Of a DNA stretch of 64,000 nt, positions 1 to 10,900 are shown one piece after another. Origin of the DNA: Elmis aenea. Its lineage: Eukaryota; Arthropoda; Insecta; Coleoptera; Elmidae. The notes below the pieces were generated by a model. That model made no database searches, was not told where the DNA came from, and was given only the letters and a program-made list of their open reading frames with translations. The stretch's first letter is position 1. The number at the start of each line of letters is the position of its first letter. The position numbers were made by a program, and so were the translations under genes. The stretch covers positions 9,800,640 to 9,864,639 of the forward strand of contig OX393581.1 in assembly GCA_947652605.1 (NCBI GenBank), written 5' to 3'.

Positions 1-105
1 AAAAATTGAAACAATTTGTCTTATTTAAACTTCTTTGTAGCTCTTACCGTTTACGGTATCCCAATAGTGGCCCATCTATGTGTACCACCCTGTATACGCA
101 GAATT
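1..105. repeat. End of a dispersed repeat, shared with 63500-63597
   Basis: The stretch contains CTCTTACCGTTTACGGTATC, then CCAATAGTGG, and ends near CACCCTGTATA. A close relative (CTCTTGCCGTTTACGAGATC, CCATAGTGG, ACCCTGTATA) lies near the other end of the window. This looks like the terminus of a dispersed transposable element cut off by the window edge. The family was not identified. Confidence 0.45.
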
Positions 106-240
106 TTTAAAAATTTACAAAATCCAAGATTTGAATGTTTATTTATAATAGATATAGTTAAAATTTAACTCTTTTTTTTATGATTACAATTCTTTTAAGT
201 TAACATTTGTTATATTAGTCGTAACGATATTATTTTACAG

Positions 241-511
241 ACTGTAAACATCACAATTTTGCAAACTTTTGGACTCATCTTTAAAGATTTGTGTATCACA
301 ATAGGACTGACTGCTATTGATACTACTGTAATTATAAATACAAATAATGCCTTTGGAATGTTGATGGGTTTAGTCAATGGTGCTCTTATCAAATACTATG
401 GCTACCGGAAAATTAGCGTAGTTTCTTCCTTCCTTTTTGTGATTGGTCTAATATTAACATCGTATTCCACCAATTTCACGCAGTTTTTGATCTTTTATGG
501 ATTTATTGTAT
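241..511 (+). CDS. SLC16-like exon a
   Basis: The acceptor is TTATTTTACAG just before 241 and the donor is GTAAGT at 512. An alternative donor, GTATGT at 508, would put the next exon in a frame with an early stop, so 511 is preferred. The exon encodes roughly TM2 to TM4 (for example QTFGLIFKD and GMLMGLVNGALIKYYG). It opens in phase 0, so at least one upstream coding exon is missing from the window. Confidence 0.8.
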
Positions 512-3500
512 GTAAGTAAAATTTTAAGTAGTTTTAAATAAAATAGGTGAGCGAAGATCGCAAGGCGTCAGTCATCAATACCAGATGATTGTCTTGTTTA
601 TTTCAAGAAATAATACCAACGCACCATGTACTTTTTTTTTAAATAAATGTTTAAATTTTTTATTTAGGAAGTCTTTAAATTTTTATGTTATATGGATATA
701 ATTACAAATTTTACCCCAAAGAATATAGGCAAAATATTGTAAATTTAAGGAAATGGCATACAATTCCATTCAAACGTTTTATTAAAAACTTTTTAATCAT
801 TATTTTAACCGAGGGTAAATAATTGTTATTTAAAAAATAGTCGAAAGTATGAGAAAAGTTTTAATTTTTGAAATTACCGCGTGTTTCTACCGCTAAACTT
901 TTCTCAATGTATGTTTTTAATTTTGCACATATTGAAAGACTATTAAAGTTTTTGGGGCAAATATTTCTTATTTTACCCGGAATGACGTTATTAAGGCTAA
1001 AATTTAACTTTTTAAAATCATTTAGGATCAGCTGTTATGGTTGAATGAATGTAAACATGCTTAAAATACGGACATCAAATGTACGCTACGTTGTTGATGA
1101 GTTAGAAGAGGATAGATTTCTATCGCACGTTGTATACTTATATCTAGTCTAGAAATACAACGCGCTATTTGTTTCCTTTTAACACGTTGCTTGTAACAGT
1201 CGCATATGTCGTAGCATTCTTGCCACCTCCTTCATGTGCTCCTGGTACAAAATATAAGTAGAAATTGTCACTAACAGAGGTCGCAGCCTACACGAATTTT
1301 GAATTTATAATGTATAGCGCAGGTTTGTCCAACTGGCGGCTCGCGGGCCACATCCGACCCGCGAAAGAACTTCTGTGGCCCCCAAACACCTTAAAAAAAT
1401 AAGTCAACTTAACCCCTAAGACGATATATACATAAAATTTTGTTTCGCCTGTTAGAATTATAATCAATAGTGACCCGCCAAAAGTTTGGGGGAAAAAATG
1501 GCCCGCACTCATATAGAGTTGAACAGCCCTGATTTGGGAATTTATATTACATTATCACTAAGTACACTCTGTCCAGGTTTTTTTCTTTAAAATCGCCTGG
1601 TCTCGTTTTCGTTGTTAAGCAGATTTATGGCTAAAACGTTTGTGTGGTCATATAGGCGAGCCACATTGCTTTTAGTAAGTCTTCGTGAACCCATCGTATC
1701 TGCAGATAGGGTTGCCAACTCTACATTTGTCCATAAGCGTACACACAAGAAAGGTTTAAAAAAAAAAAAAAAGCTCACTGGCTTCCTTTTTTAATGTGAA
1801 GAATATTACCTATCACACTAATATAAAAACATAAAAATAACACAAGATCTCAGTCTTATAAGATCGAACACTTGAATTCGCGCCATCGAATAGTTCAAAA
1901 AAGTTTTTATGACCAAAAAGCGTACATTACAATAGATTTCTTCAAACGCATGCGTATAGCGTACACATTAATATTTTATTACAAAAACGCGTATGTACGC
2001 TCCAAAAGCGTACAGTTGGTAACCCTATCTGCAGATCATCATGTAGAGTTTTGTAGCTGACGTACAATTGACCATCTATAATATTCTGCAGAGCTTTGTT
2101 CTAAAACCGCTGTATTATATTTATGTTGGACTTTTTTGCGCAACCCCAAAGCATTATTCCATAGGTCAAAATCAGAACCAGAAAGACTTTGTAGGGCAGC
2201 AACTTGTTTTCTAAAGATAGTTTGGATTTGCGTACCAGTAGCCAGTACATTTTTTAAATTTTTAAATCTAGCTCTTTTCTTTTAGTTGATAATGGGTCTC
2301 TCCAAGTGTATTTTTGTATATGTTTTCAAAGGAGCTGTTTGCCTTTTGTTTAAACGGAGCTACTGCTATTGTAGTCAAATCGAATAGTAGACGCCTTTAT
2401 CCTTTAGGCCCTGTAAATATTTTAATACATTTGATAATCATTTTCCTGAAGAAAAAAATTTACGAAACCCAAAAAGATAACTTTTGTACATTAGTAAGAG
2501 TTGATAGTGGCATGTTGTTTGTTGATTTGAATGTTGATCGCAATAAAAAATTGGATGTTTGTGTGTTACTACGAATGTTAATTATCATATTAAAATGACA
2601 CTAAAACACCAATTTGGGTGAATACAAATATCTTTTTCAAATTAACTCTGGGTAATTGTAGCACTGGGTGCAATGATGGGGATGGCTTCATACAATATAG
2701 CGGTGAATATGTACTTCAGGAAAAAAAGAAATAAGGCTATGGGGTTGACCCTCACAATGACTGGAATAGGACCTATTTTACTGCCTCAGTTGATAAGTTA
2801 CCTCTTGAATATTTACACCATACAGGGAGCCGTCTTGATCATTAGCGGATTAGCGGCAAACTCTTTCATAGGAGCGGCGCTGTTGCAACCAGTCCGGTGG
2901 CACATGAAAGAAGAAATAATCGAGGATGATGAGACCATCACGAAAGATCAAAAAATGATCACGATACCAGAAGATGGTACAGACGAACTGCCAAATGAAG
3001 GTTAGTTTTAATTTCATGAACCACTTCACCTTTGGTAAAATTAATATCATCATAAAATTAAGAAGCAAAATCTATCTTTTGTATCAAAACTGCAAGTCTT
3101 CAAAAATAGAATTTTGGAGGTGGTGAGTGTACACTCAAAATAATTATCTAAATGTAACTGCTTGTTTTAGGAGATCAACAGCCTCTTAAGAGTAACCTTA
3201 AAAAGGGTACAGCCTATACTGCTTCAGCTATGTCCATAGATCATGATGTTGAAACACCTTCGATTTACGGATTTGATACAGCTTCTCGCGTGCGTTTGAA
3301 TTCTTTGACAGGTCAGTGTACAAAATACGTTATGCGCCAAAATATACAATACTGAAACTCAAGCAGCTAAAACGTGCATGTGTGTTTGTCAACGGGGCAT
3401 AGCTCCAGCTGTAAGTGTTCTCAGCAATGAAAAGGAAGTTGTGTTATGCAATCTTTGTTGAAAATTGGTTTCTAGACGGAGGAAACTGTATTCATAGTTG

Positions 3501-6500
3501 GGTATTAATTTCGCTCATACGAAAGTGGTCGTGAAGGCGAACCAAGTTTAAAATTTGAAGTGTATTATGCCCCTATTCTATTGAGGATGAGGAAGGTAAT
3601 GCTCTTATCGTACCCAGGAATGCTACAGGGGCATGGTGATCGGCGCGTTTCTTCAGGATTTGAAAATGTTCTGTCGGGAAAAGAGCCTTAACATGAATAG
3701 ACAGTGGTATCAACAGGACGGAGAGACCAGCCATACCGCTTTAGAATCTCTAGCCATGCTGCAGGAAAACTTTTCAGGGCGCATCATTTCACTTGGTACT
3801 GACTGAATGTTAAAGGAGAATGTGTTGAATTGTGAAGTCCACCAAAACTGTGCCTGCATACGCGAGCAAATTGTCTCCCTTTTCAGGAATCTACAGCAAC
3901 CTTTGTTCCGGGATATGTTTGAGAATCTGCACACTTCGATCACTTACATTACGCATACCGTGGTAAATCAACTCGCTAATAGTGTGTATGTCAGTTTCTT
4001 TCAGGAAAACTAAACTCACAGCTGACAACTGCGTAATATTGTTCGTCTTTTCATTTCAGTACTGTATATTTTGGCACATACATGTAAATAGCTTCTCCTT
4101 GGCATAAAAAACTTCCAAAAACTAAGATTACCTGTATTTTTTGAGCAATAAATCTCCTCCACTTCCATCAGTCAATGATACACCCAATCAGTTACCAATG
4201 AGAAAAATCAACTTAACCCATGATGGATTTCGGATAATACTGTTGCGAGAATATATTTTAATTCTCATTACAGATGATAGAGAAACAGAGAACATCTGGG
4301 CATCAACGCGTTCCCTACAAATGCGCAGAAAAGTAAGAGACCAAGACACATACTATCAACCATTACCAAATAGAAGTGGACTCGAAGTATCACAAAACGT
4401 GTCGCTCTCTAAAACAAATGAGGAAATGCAAAAAAATGAAGAGCCTTCCAAAGTTCGTCAGCACCTCAAGAATCTGGCGCAGTTCTTCGATCTAAACTTG
4501 CTTAAAGATACGAGTTATCTAAGTTTGATGGTCGGCATGTCTTTGGCAGTATTCGCAGAACTCAATTTTACGATATTGACGCCGTTTATTTTGGCCGATC
4601 TTGGCCTAAAAACAACCGAAATCGCCATGTTTATATCCGTTTGTGGGATTGTAGATATTATTTTTCGTTTTCTAGCGCCTTACATTGGAGACTATTTTAA
4701 ACTGTCCTGCCGTCTGATGTACCTAATATCGATGGTCCTGTTAATTTTGTCGCGATTCAGTAAGTACACAAAATGTATTTCATGTTTCTTTTTATTCATA
4801 AAAAAACTCCCTCCAGTTGTTTCTAATGAACAAAATATAATCACTGAATTGAATAAACATTTTAAAGTAGTATATTAACATAAATAAGTTTAATTTAAAC
4901 TCACTTTCCAATGAATTTTTATCATTAAAATAACGTATTCCGGAGGAAATATTGGAACGCTTGTCAAAGGAGCACATTAGATATATAAAATTCAACCAAA
5001 CTACTCACGAACATTCGTACAACATAAAATATTTAGGAGACTTTAAATTGGTAAAAATATTAAATGTAATAAAAGAATTGTTAGGAAGTCTTCAAACTAG
5101 TTTGGAATTTCCTCAAAAATCCTTCATGAAAAAAATTAAGTGATTTTGAATTTAAATTTAATTATATTTCAATTATTTTGCCATAATAGCAAATGTTTTT
5201 GTTTCACAATTATTTTCCAGTCAAGAGTAAACACTATCGCGTGCATCTCATTTCAACGTTCGTTTGTTATTATTTCTGTCTCAAGTTTTTTCGCGCTGAA
5301 ATTCATATTCATTTATTAAGTATAGCATTCTCAATTTATCTATTACGTAAATCGTTTATAGTCGGACTATCTTTAATGGTACCGTAAAGTTTATTACTTG
5401 ACAATCCTTTAATTGCTTTGAGATGCATTCAATATACTTGACTATTTTTCGTTGCGTAATTGTACAACCATTGGGACAAAATGAATGTAATCTATAATCC
5501 CTTAATAAAATTTTCCAATTATGGTATTGCATATACACTTGGTGCAGTAGAGGAAGTTGTGAAAATTAAGAGATAAATGTATTTAGAATAAATAAGGTAA
5601 TACGAAATAACAAAAAAATCTCATGTAGACGTATTTCGAAATTTAAGTCTCCCAGCGAGTAGCACTTATTTTTAAATTTATTTATGTTACATATATAATT
5701 CATTTATATAAAGAAGCTTTTTGTTTTTTTGAACGATTACTTTTGTAAATGCTAGAGCAGTTTAAAGTCTTTTGTCTATTCATCGGAAGCAATTTTATTT
5801 TTACCCTAATACAAAAAACCTTCTTAAAAGAGATAGTTAATTCGTAATTAAACATATTTATATTATTAAATAAACCTCTAAAACAATTCATACATGTATA
5901 TGTACTTATTTTGCGAAGACCTATTTAATGTTAGATCACACAAAATCAAGATGATGAGATCAAACCAACACAGATGTATTTTAAAGTACCTATTTTCTTA
6001 TGGTAGCGATATCTAGACATCGCTATTATCAACTTTGCTAGTTTTTATAACAAACTCAATTCCACCAACAACAAAAAATACACAGTATATCTACCAGATA
6101 ATTTTAATAATAAGCCAGAACTTAGATACAATAAATTATCTTAACTTGTGGTTTCAAAGTGGTCAACCTTTTACTTAAACCTAAAATCAAACTTTTCAAA
6201 TTTGTTGCTAGGTTGCTAGTCTGAACGGTTTCGTAATAAAGTCATGTTAGGATATTTTTTTTTGTATTTCAATCTGCATTTACAGGTGTTTTGATATTTA
6301 CGACCTACAAGACTCTACTAATAGCGGCAGCATTTTTGGGTTTTGCTAAAGGCATAAGAATTGTCTACATGAGTTTAGTAATCCCCAGTTACGTCCCAAT
6401 AGAGCAATTAGCTTCTGCGGCTGGTATGCAGATGGTAATCAATGGATTATTTTGTTTAATAGGAGGTCCAATTATAGGCATGTCAATTTCAATTTTTAAA

Positions 6501-6676
6501 AAAGTTTTGTGATTAATATTATATTTTTAGGTAAAGTAAGAGATGCTAGTGGGACGTATGTTAGTTGTGTATATGCACTGAACGTGGTAACTTCTACGAC
6601 TGTAGTTGCTTGGACAATAGAATTGTTGTATAAAAAGTTTTACTCCAATAAAAAAATTGATACGGAAGAATCTTGA
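241..6676 (+). CDS. SLC16-type monocarboxylate transporter-like protein, 3' exons (5' end outside window)
   Basis: Six exons join in one frame: 241-511, 2662-3000, 3171-3311, 4274-4759, 6286-6477 and 6531-6676. They total 1575 bases, giving 524 residues before the TGA stop. Exons 1-2 carry several hydrophobic segments arranged like the N-terminal half of an MFS/SLC16 carrier, including a GALIKYYGYRK loop typical of the stretch between TM2 and TM3. Exons 3-4 encode a long hydrophilic central loop, as in monocarboxylate transporters. The end of exon 4 and exons 5-6 encode the C-terminal helices with GGPIIG and VRDASGTY, the family's GP/RD/GSY region. SLC16 proteins carry monocarboxylates or related solutes across membranes; the substrate here cannot be told. 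The N-terminal TM1 exon must lie upstream. Introns 1 and 3 hold transposon relics. Confident on family, not on subfamily. Confidence 0.85.
512..1319. other. First part of intron, no feature seen
   Basis: AT-rich intronic DNA. No splice-flanked exon, RNA gene or recognisable transposon was found in this stretch. Confidence 0.5.
1320..1531. mobile_element. Short hAT-like MITE
   Basis: Imperfect terminal inverted repeats CAGGTTTGTCCAACT and CAGGGCTGTTCAACT bound a 212-bp non-coding element. Both ends run on into GC-rich sequence with GCGGGCCA, a pattern typical of hAT-derived MITEs. The 8-base flanks (GTATAGCG and ATTTGGGA) do not match, so the insertion is old or the ends are shifted. Confidence 0.55.
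1550..2320 (-). pseudogene. Jockey-type reverse transcriptase C-terminal relic, split by a MITE
   Basis: On the minus strand, 2310-2040 reads as the C-terminal part of a Jockey non-LTR ORF2, with KKMYWLL-like, LTYGIMLWGCAKKSNINIIQ and NIIDGQLYVSYKTLHDD blocks. These line up with the same blocks of the intact element in this window (WTYGAQLWGCASKSNIKIIQ). Beyond a MITE insertion, 1702-1590 continues with KSNVARLYDHTNVLAINLLN, matching the HEDRLHRHVNVEVVQLLDN region, and a short basic tail. There are in-frame stops (one after INIIQRF) and at least one frameshift. It is a dead fragment lying antisense in the transporter intron. Confidence 0.75.
1703..2031. mobile_element. MITE nested in the Jockey relic
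   Basis: The ends are near-identical inverted repeats: ATAGGGTTGCCAACT on the left, and the complement of AGTTGGTAACCCTAT on the right. The palindrome ATCTGCAGAT lies on both sides, so target duplication and terminal repeat cannot be separated exactly. The sequence outside the two ends reconstructs the neighbouring Jockey reading, so this insertion is younger than the Jockey copy. No transposase is encoded. Confidence 0.65.
2662..3000 (+). CDS. SLC16-like exon b
   Basis: The acceptor is GTAATTGTAG and the donor is GTTAGT at 3001. Joined to exon a it reads GFIVSLGAMMGMASYNIAVN, then MYFRKKRNKAMGLTLTMTGI, the conserved stretch around TM4-TM5 of SLC16 proteins. The charged start of the central loop follows. 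It ends in phase 1. Confidence 0.85.
3171..3311 (+). CDS. SLC16-like exon c (central loop)
   Basis: The acceptor is CTTGTTTTAG and the donor is GTCAGT at 3312. It encodes a hydrophilic stretch (GDQQPLKSNLKKG and so on, ending RVRLNSLT) belonging to the large cytoplasmic loop between TM6 and TM7. Phase 1 at both ends keeps the reading frame. The short intron before it (3001-3170) carries nothing recognisable. Confidence 0.75.
3400..3990 (+). pseudogene. IS630/mariner-type transposase relic
   Basis: Within the transporter intron, overlapping broken frames give MNRQWYQQDGETSHTALESL, then MLQENFSGRIISLGTD, and later SLFRNLQQPLFRDMFENLHT. These match the order of a DDE transposase of the IS630-Tc1-mariner group: WFQQDGAT.HTA with its catalytic Asp, the ERIIS strand, and the C-terminal VFENL...R block. 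Stops and frameshifts occur throughout, and the usual WPPRS.DL.P stretch is missing, apparently deleted. Non-functional. Confidence 0.6.
4274..4759 (+). CDS. SLC16-like exon d (loop end, TM7-TM9)
   Basis: The acceptor is CTCATTACAG and the donor is GTAAGT at 4760. It finishes the central loop (DDRETENIWAS and so on) and then encodes hydrophobic helices (YLSLMVGMSLAVFAELNFTI and onward). These include a DIIFRFLAPYIGDYF-type loop comparable to the GR-R region of the second MFS half. Open frame upstream of 4274 is intronic read-through. Confidence 0.85.
4760..6285. other. Transporter intron, no feature seen
   Basis: AT-rich intron. Short open frames (for example near 4950-5140 and 5190-5390) show no family resemblance, no splice context and low-complexity composition. 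Confidence 0.5.
6286..6477 (+). CDS. SLC16-like exon e
   Basis: The acceptor is CATTTACAG. The exon encodes TM10-TM11, including GFAKGIRIVYMSLVIPSYVP and GMQMVINGLFCLIGGPIIG. The only end that keeps frame with the last exon is 6477, which gives a GC donor (ATAG then GCATGT). The nearby GT at 6482 would produce a stop right after the junction. GC-AG introns are a known minority class. Confidence 0.8.
6531..6676 (+). CDS. SLC16-like terminal exon f
   Basis: The acceptor is ATATTTTTAG. With the single base carried over it reads GKVRDASGTYVSCVYALNVV, then a final helix and a basic tail ending KKIDTEES before TGA at 6674-6676. The KVRDASGTY block matches the conserved RD..GSY motif near the SLC16 C terminus, which supports the junction. 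Confidence 0.85.
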
Positions 6677-6726
6677 TGAATGCAGAACCTATTTATTGTT
6701 ATTTATTAAAAAGTTACTATTTTAGA

Positions 6727-6732
6727 AATAAA
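6727..6732 (+). terminator. Likely polyadenylation signal of the transporter gene
   Basis: AATAAA lies 51 bases after the stop codon. It is the first canonical signal downstream. Confidence 0.5.
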
Positions 6733-7613
6733 TCATTAAGGATGTTGATATTATGTTTCTTGCAATAGCTTATTATTTTACCTTCTTAATGTAACTTCCA
6801 TTAATTCTATACGATTCTACTAATCCTATGATGTGTGTTATATATTATATACGTATATCAGGAAAATTAAACCTTATTAAAGTTGAACTCACCATATGAT
6901 TTGTATCGTATTGTATATTTAACATAATATAGAATAAGTTCTACTCCCAAAAATTTAGATAAAATCTTCAATAAAGTCCTATTTTGTTCGTCAATTTATA
7001 ATCTAAAAACAAAGTTCTTATCGATATTAAATATTTGTTTAGAAAGATTGACTTGTATTTCATGCAACCTTATTTAAATTTTCTATTATCTACATGAATA
7101 TAAATCAGTTTGCAATGTTTCTTCATATCATATGTTTGCCGATAAGATATAAAATAAACCCAGTTGAAAGATGAATTTTAGTGCTTTTGTTTTACTTTTA
7201 GTGATGGAATTTAAACAGAATAATTTTATCTACTCGGAAAAATATTTAGTTAGGAAGATACAACAGTTAAATTTGATTTTTCGTAAGGAAGATATCCTAG
7301 ATGTTTATTTAAATAGATAGCATGTTTTCTCTTTTAAATGATGCATTTCTTGAGGTAAAACGAAAGTTGAAATATTATCTATTTAAGTTATTTGAACATT
7401 TAACGAATTTCATAATCTACTTGAAAAACTAAAATGTGTTCGTGTTGACGAATAAGACGCTTTTAGTTCGTTCATAAAAATTGCAAAAAAAAAGATTTCA
7501 ACACAAGGCATTACAAATGGAATTTTCTGAACGTAGCTATTGAGCGCATACTCAAGGTCGGTTAATTCCATCATTTATTGAGTTCGTCAAGTAATTGTGG
7601 GCAAAATAAAATC
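6733..7613. other. Intergenic region before HEMK1
   Basis: No gene or repeat was recognised. The HEMK1 promoter must lie here or slightly upstream, but no TATA box or initiator could be assigned with confidence. Confidence 0.4.
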
Positions 7614-7931
7614 ATGAATCGCATTGAATTGACAACAGTATTAAAAACGACAATTGCTCTTTATAAGCAACTTCCGGAAATACATATTTGTAAACGTGCA
7701 TTATGTCAGTTTGTTTCGACTCTAAATACACGTGCTTGTGATCATAGCCGCACAATCAGTTTGTCCACAGCGACCTCTGTTGGAAGAGATAATAAAGATA
7801 TTGGCCGCGAAAAATCAACTACTGTAGGCGAAATACTCAAACGATGGAATGCCATGCTCGCAAATTCTGGAATTCCTGAACCTCGAGAATCAATTGAAAA
7901 TATCCTGGCGCATGTTTTGCACAGCAAAAAC
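7614..7931 (+). CDS. HEMK1: HEMK1 exon 1 (presequence and start of N-terminal domain)
   Basis: It starts [20 protein letters not shown] and contains the putative mitochondrial leader. The start of the helical substrate-recognition domain follows ([20 protein letters not shown], then [10 protein letters not shown]). The donor GTAAGT is at 7932, phase 0. Confidence 0.85.
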
Positions 7932-10900
7932 GTAAGTAAATGATATATTTAGAAGATAACATTAATATTTAATGTAAAACTTGAAATATGCAGTACTTTA
8001 AATGTTTCTGACGAGGTGTTTTTATTCATTTTGGTTTCATTTAATAGAGACATTCATCTGGTTCAATTAGTTGTTATAAATAGAATTAAATAGTTTTTTT
8101 TAAATTTATGTTGTCTATTCTTTTTTCCTCCGTGAATAATTAAATACAAGATAGATTAGATGAAACAACATGTAAAATATATTTTAAAAAATAACAAAAT
8201 TGATGATAGTTTAGAACACTGGTGCCCAACCTTTAACTGGGCTCGAGCCAATTTAGAATTTGAAAATTTTAGGCGAGCCACATATTATAATATATTTTGG
8301 TTTTAATATTTTAATTTTAAACGTTTTATTGATGCACAAACAATTAAAAGTTTTAATATGTTAAAGAAAATGAGGCACATCAAAAGTTGTCGCGAGCCAC
8401 ATCAAAAGGTGTCGCGAGCAACACGTTGCTCGCGAGCTACAGGTTGGGCACCACTGGTTAAGAATAAACACAAAGGATAAAAACTAGCTTTAAAAATGTG
8501 TTCTTAGTTTTTTAAAATCACTAAAAATAAGATATTTAAAGCAAACAAAACTAAAATCAGTTGTTCAAGATTTTACTAAATACATTCTTAACCAATGGGA
8601 TTAGGAAAATGGTAATTTTCATTTAAATTTTGGATCAGCATTAAATTATAAAACTTTATCGCTCTTAACGATATTTTACGCCTGAAATTAACGTTTTTGA
8701 ATATGAAAATAACCTCTTTTTTTTAATAGAGTGGTCACATTTTACTCAATTCTATAATCGGTTGAAATAAAACGTTAAAGTTGAAAACAGCTTATTTACT
8801 GTTTAAATAAAATGATCTGGATGGCATTAATGATGATTAGTCAAATGTAGATTTTTTGATTCAACTCACGTGTTTTAATTTTATCAATCTTGCCTTAATG
8901 AATGAAATTAGCCAATTGCCTTAGGGTGACTGTAAAATCGCAGCTACAAGCGAAATATGTTATAATTTATTTTAAGAATTCGTAAGTCGAATAATATAAA
9001 TATTTATTTAAGAAATTTAAGGCGCAAAGAATGCCTAAAGCGTAAAATACCTGGCACCTACCGTTATTATTATTGTAAATTATATTTCCCGATGTTTGCC
9101 TGCTTATGAAGTTTAAAGTTACAATAACACGCAGAAGTTGCTATTTTAGAATTTCTTGCTTTCATCTGCCAGTTATATTCGGTTAAACCTGATGTTTTTT
9201 GTGTATATCAAAATGTTTTGATCTTAAAATGATGCTCATTCTATTTCGTTGCAGGTAGGTGATGTATACAAGTCATCAAGGAAAGTTCTTAGCCAAACCG
9301 ACGTAGCAAAAGTAACGCAGCTTTGCGAGAAGCGGTTAAAAAGGTGAGTCAATATTTTAGTAACACTCTGGCAGCGTTGGAATCTTTCTCCATTCTTAGG
9401 ATAATCCTTGGAAATAGTTACGATAAACAAACACATTTCGCGACACCTTAAATTGGTAATCGTTTGATGATAACGTGTCTATAGTTTGTGACTTAAATTA
9501 GAATCGATCAAAGTTGTTTGTAAATAATTTTCATAACGTTCTATAGTAGCAAGCGGCTTTCTTCATATTTATTTGCTTCCTGGATTTCATATCTCCAGTT
9601 TTGTCGTGGGCTTCCTCTTTTGCTCTTTTCGTGTGGAATCAATTTTATTATCTTCTTGACCACCTGGTTTCATCTGTTCTGTTTGCGTTTAGTTGTTAAA
9701 TAATTGCAAACATCACTTGTTTACGAAATCATGGCCAACTTTGATGATCGAATTTTTACAAAATTGGCCCTATCTCTGTTATTTTTTGCAAAAAATTTAT
9801 AAAACTATATATTTTTGAAAAGCTAAAAAAACACTCTTTCCCATAAAATCATGATCATTTAAAAATATATAGGTTAACTCCATATCTCGAAAGTCAAGAT
9901 GGCTAAAAAAAATACTTTTGTTTTTAAATTAAGCATAAAAATCTGTATAAAAAAACCTCTATAACATTTTGTTCTAATTTAATAAATAAAGAAGTTATAG
10001 CAAATTTTCAAAAATGATGAAATTTCATTTTTTGTCTGTAGTGCCAAAATGGAATCCGATAGAAAAAATCTGATTGCATAGGCGTTATTTTCTCAAAAAA
10101 AATAGCCCAAGAGACCGAAATCAGATTTTCGCTATCTATTGCAGTAACCGAGATACCCCGTAAAACATTCGAATTTGGCCCACCCTGTATATATAACACT
10201 TCTTCTTCCATCCTTAGCTCCATATTTTGCATTTGTTTTGTCATACTTGTAAAATTCTGTCTACACATATTTCAAATTCTGTGGGAGAAAGACCTGCTCG
10301 TCAATTTACACTCCATAAAATATGCATAATTTCTTCGCAAACAATTCTTTTTTAAATTAAAACTATTTTAGATTTTAAATATTAACTAATTTTTTAATGC
10401 TGCAACTAACACCGCACTACAGTCCTGTACATACGTTTTACCTTATTCATAAGAGAAAATTTACTTAACTAATCGAAACTTCTGCTGTTCGTTGTTTTTA
10501 ACACTCCACTGTTTATTTTGGTTCTTTTGTCAATGTTGTTGCTGACATCTCACGTAACCCATTAAGAGTTTCAGTGGCTTTTGTGAGAGGCGAAAGCCAT
10601 AAAATGGGGTGAAATGCAAGAAAATGTAGCTGTTATGCTATCATAAGCACATGTCTCTTTTAAGATTCTTCGAGAGTTTTTCTAAAGCCATAAATGACAG
10701 ATAGGTACGTGCAATATTTCATTTTGGATACGAAGCGAGACAAAAAGATACATAATTTAGTTATAAAAGTAAGCAAGATTGGAAAATGCAAAACCAAAGC
10801 ATAAAGTGTATTCACACTTTTAAGTCGTATTCAACTATTTTGTGCTGAAATTTGCTCGTGAAGTAAAACGAGCAATACGATGTACTTTTGTTTCATGAAT

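Noticed and set aside
2314..2598. 94-codon plus-strand open frame in the transporter intron
   Set aside because: No family motif, no splice support, and it overlaps the edge of the antisense Jockey relic.
3710..3943. Minus-strand open frame of 77 codons
   Set aside because: Shadow of the plus-strand transposase relic with the WYQQDGETSHTA block.
10008..10268. Minus-strand open frame of 86 codons
   Set aside because: It lies over a dispersed-repeat end, has no motif, and reads repeat sequence ([15 protein letters not shown]).
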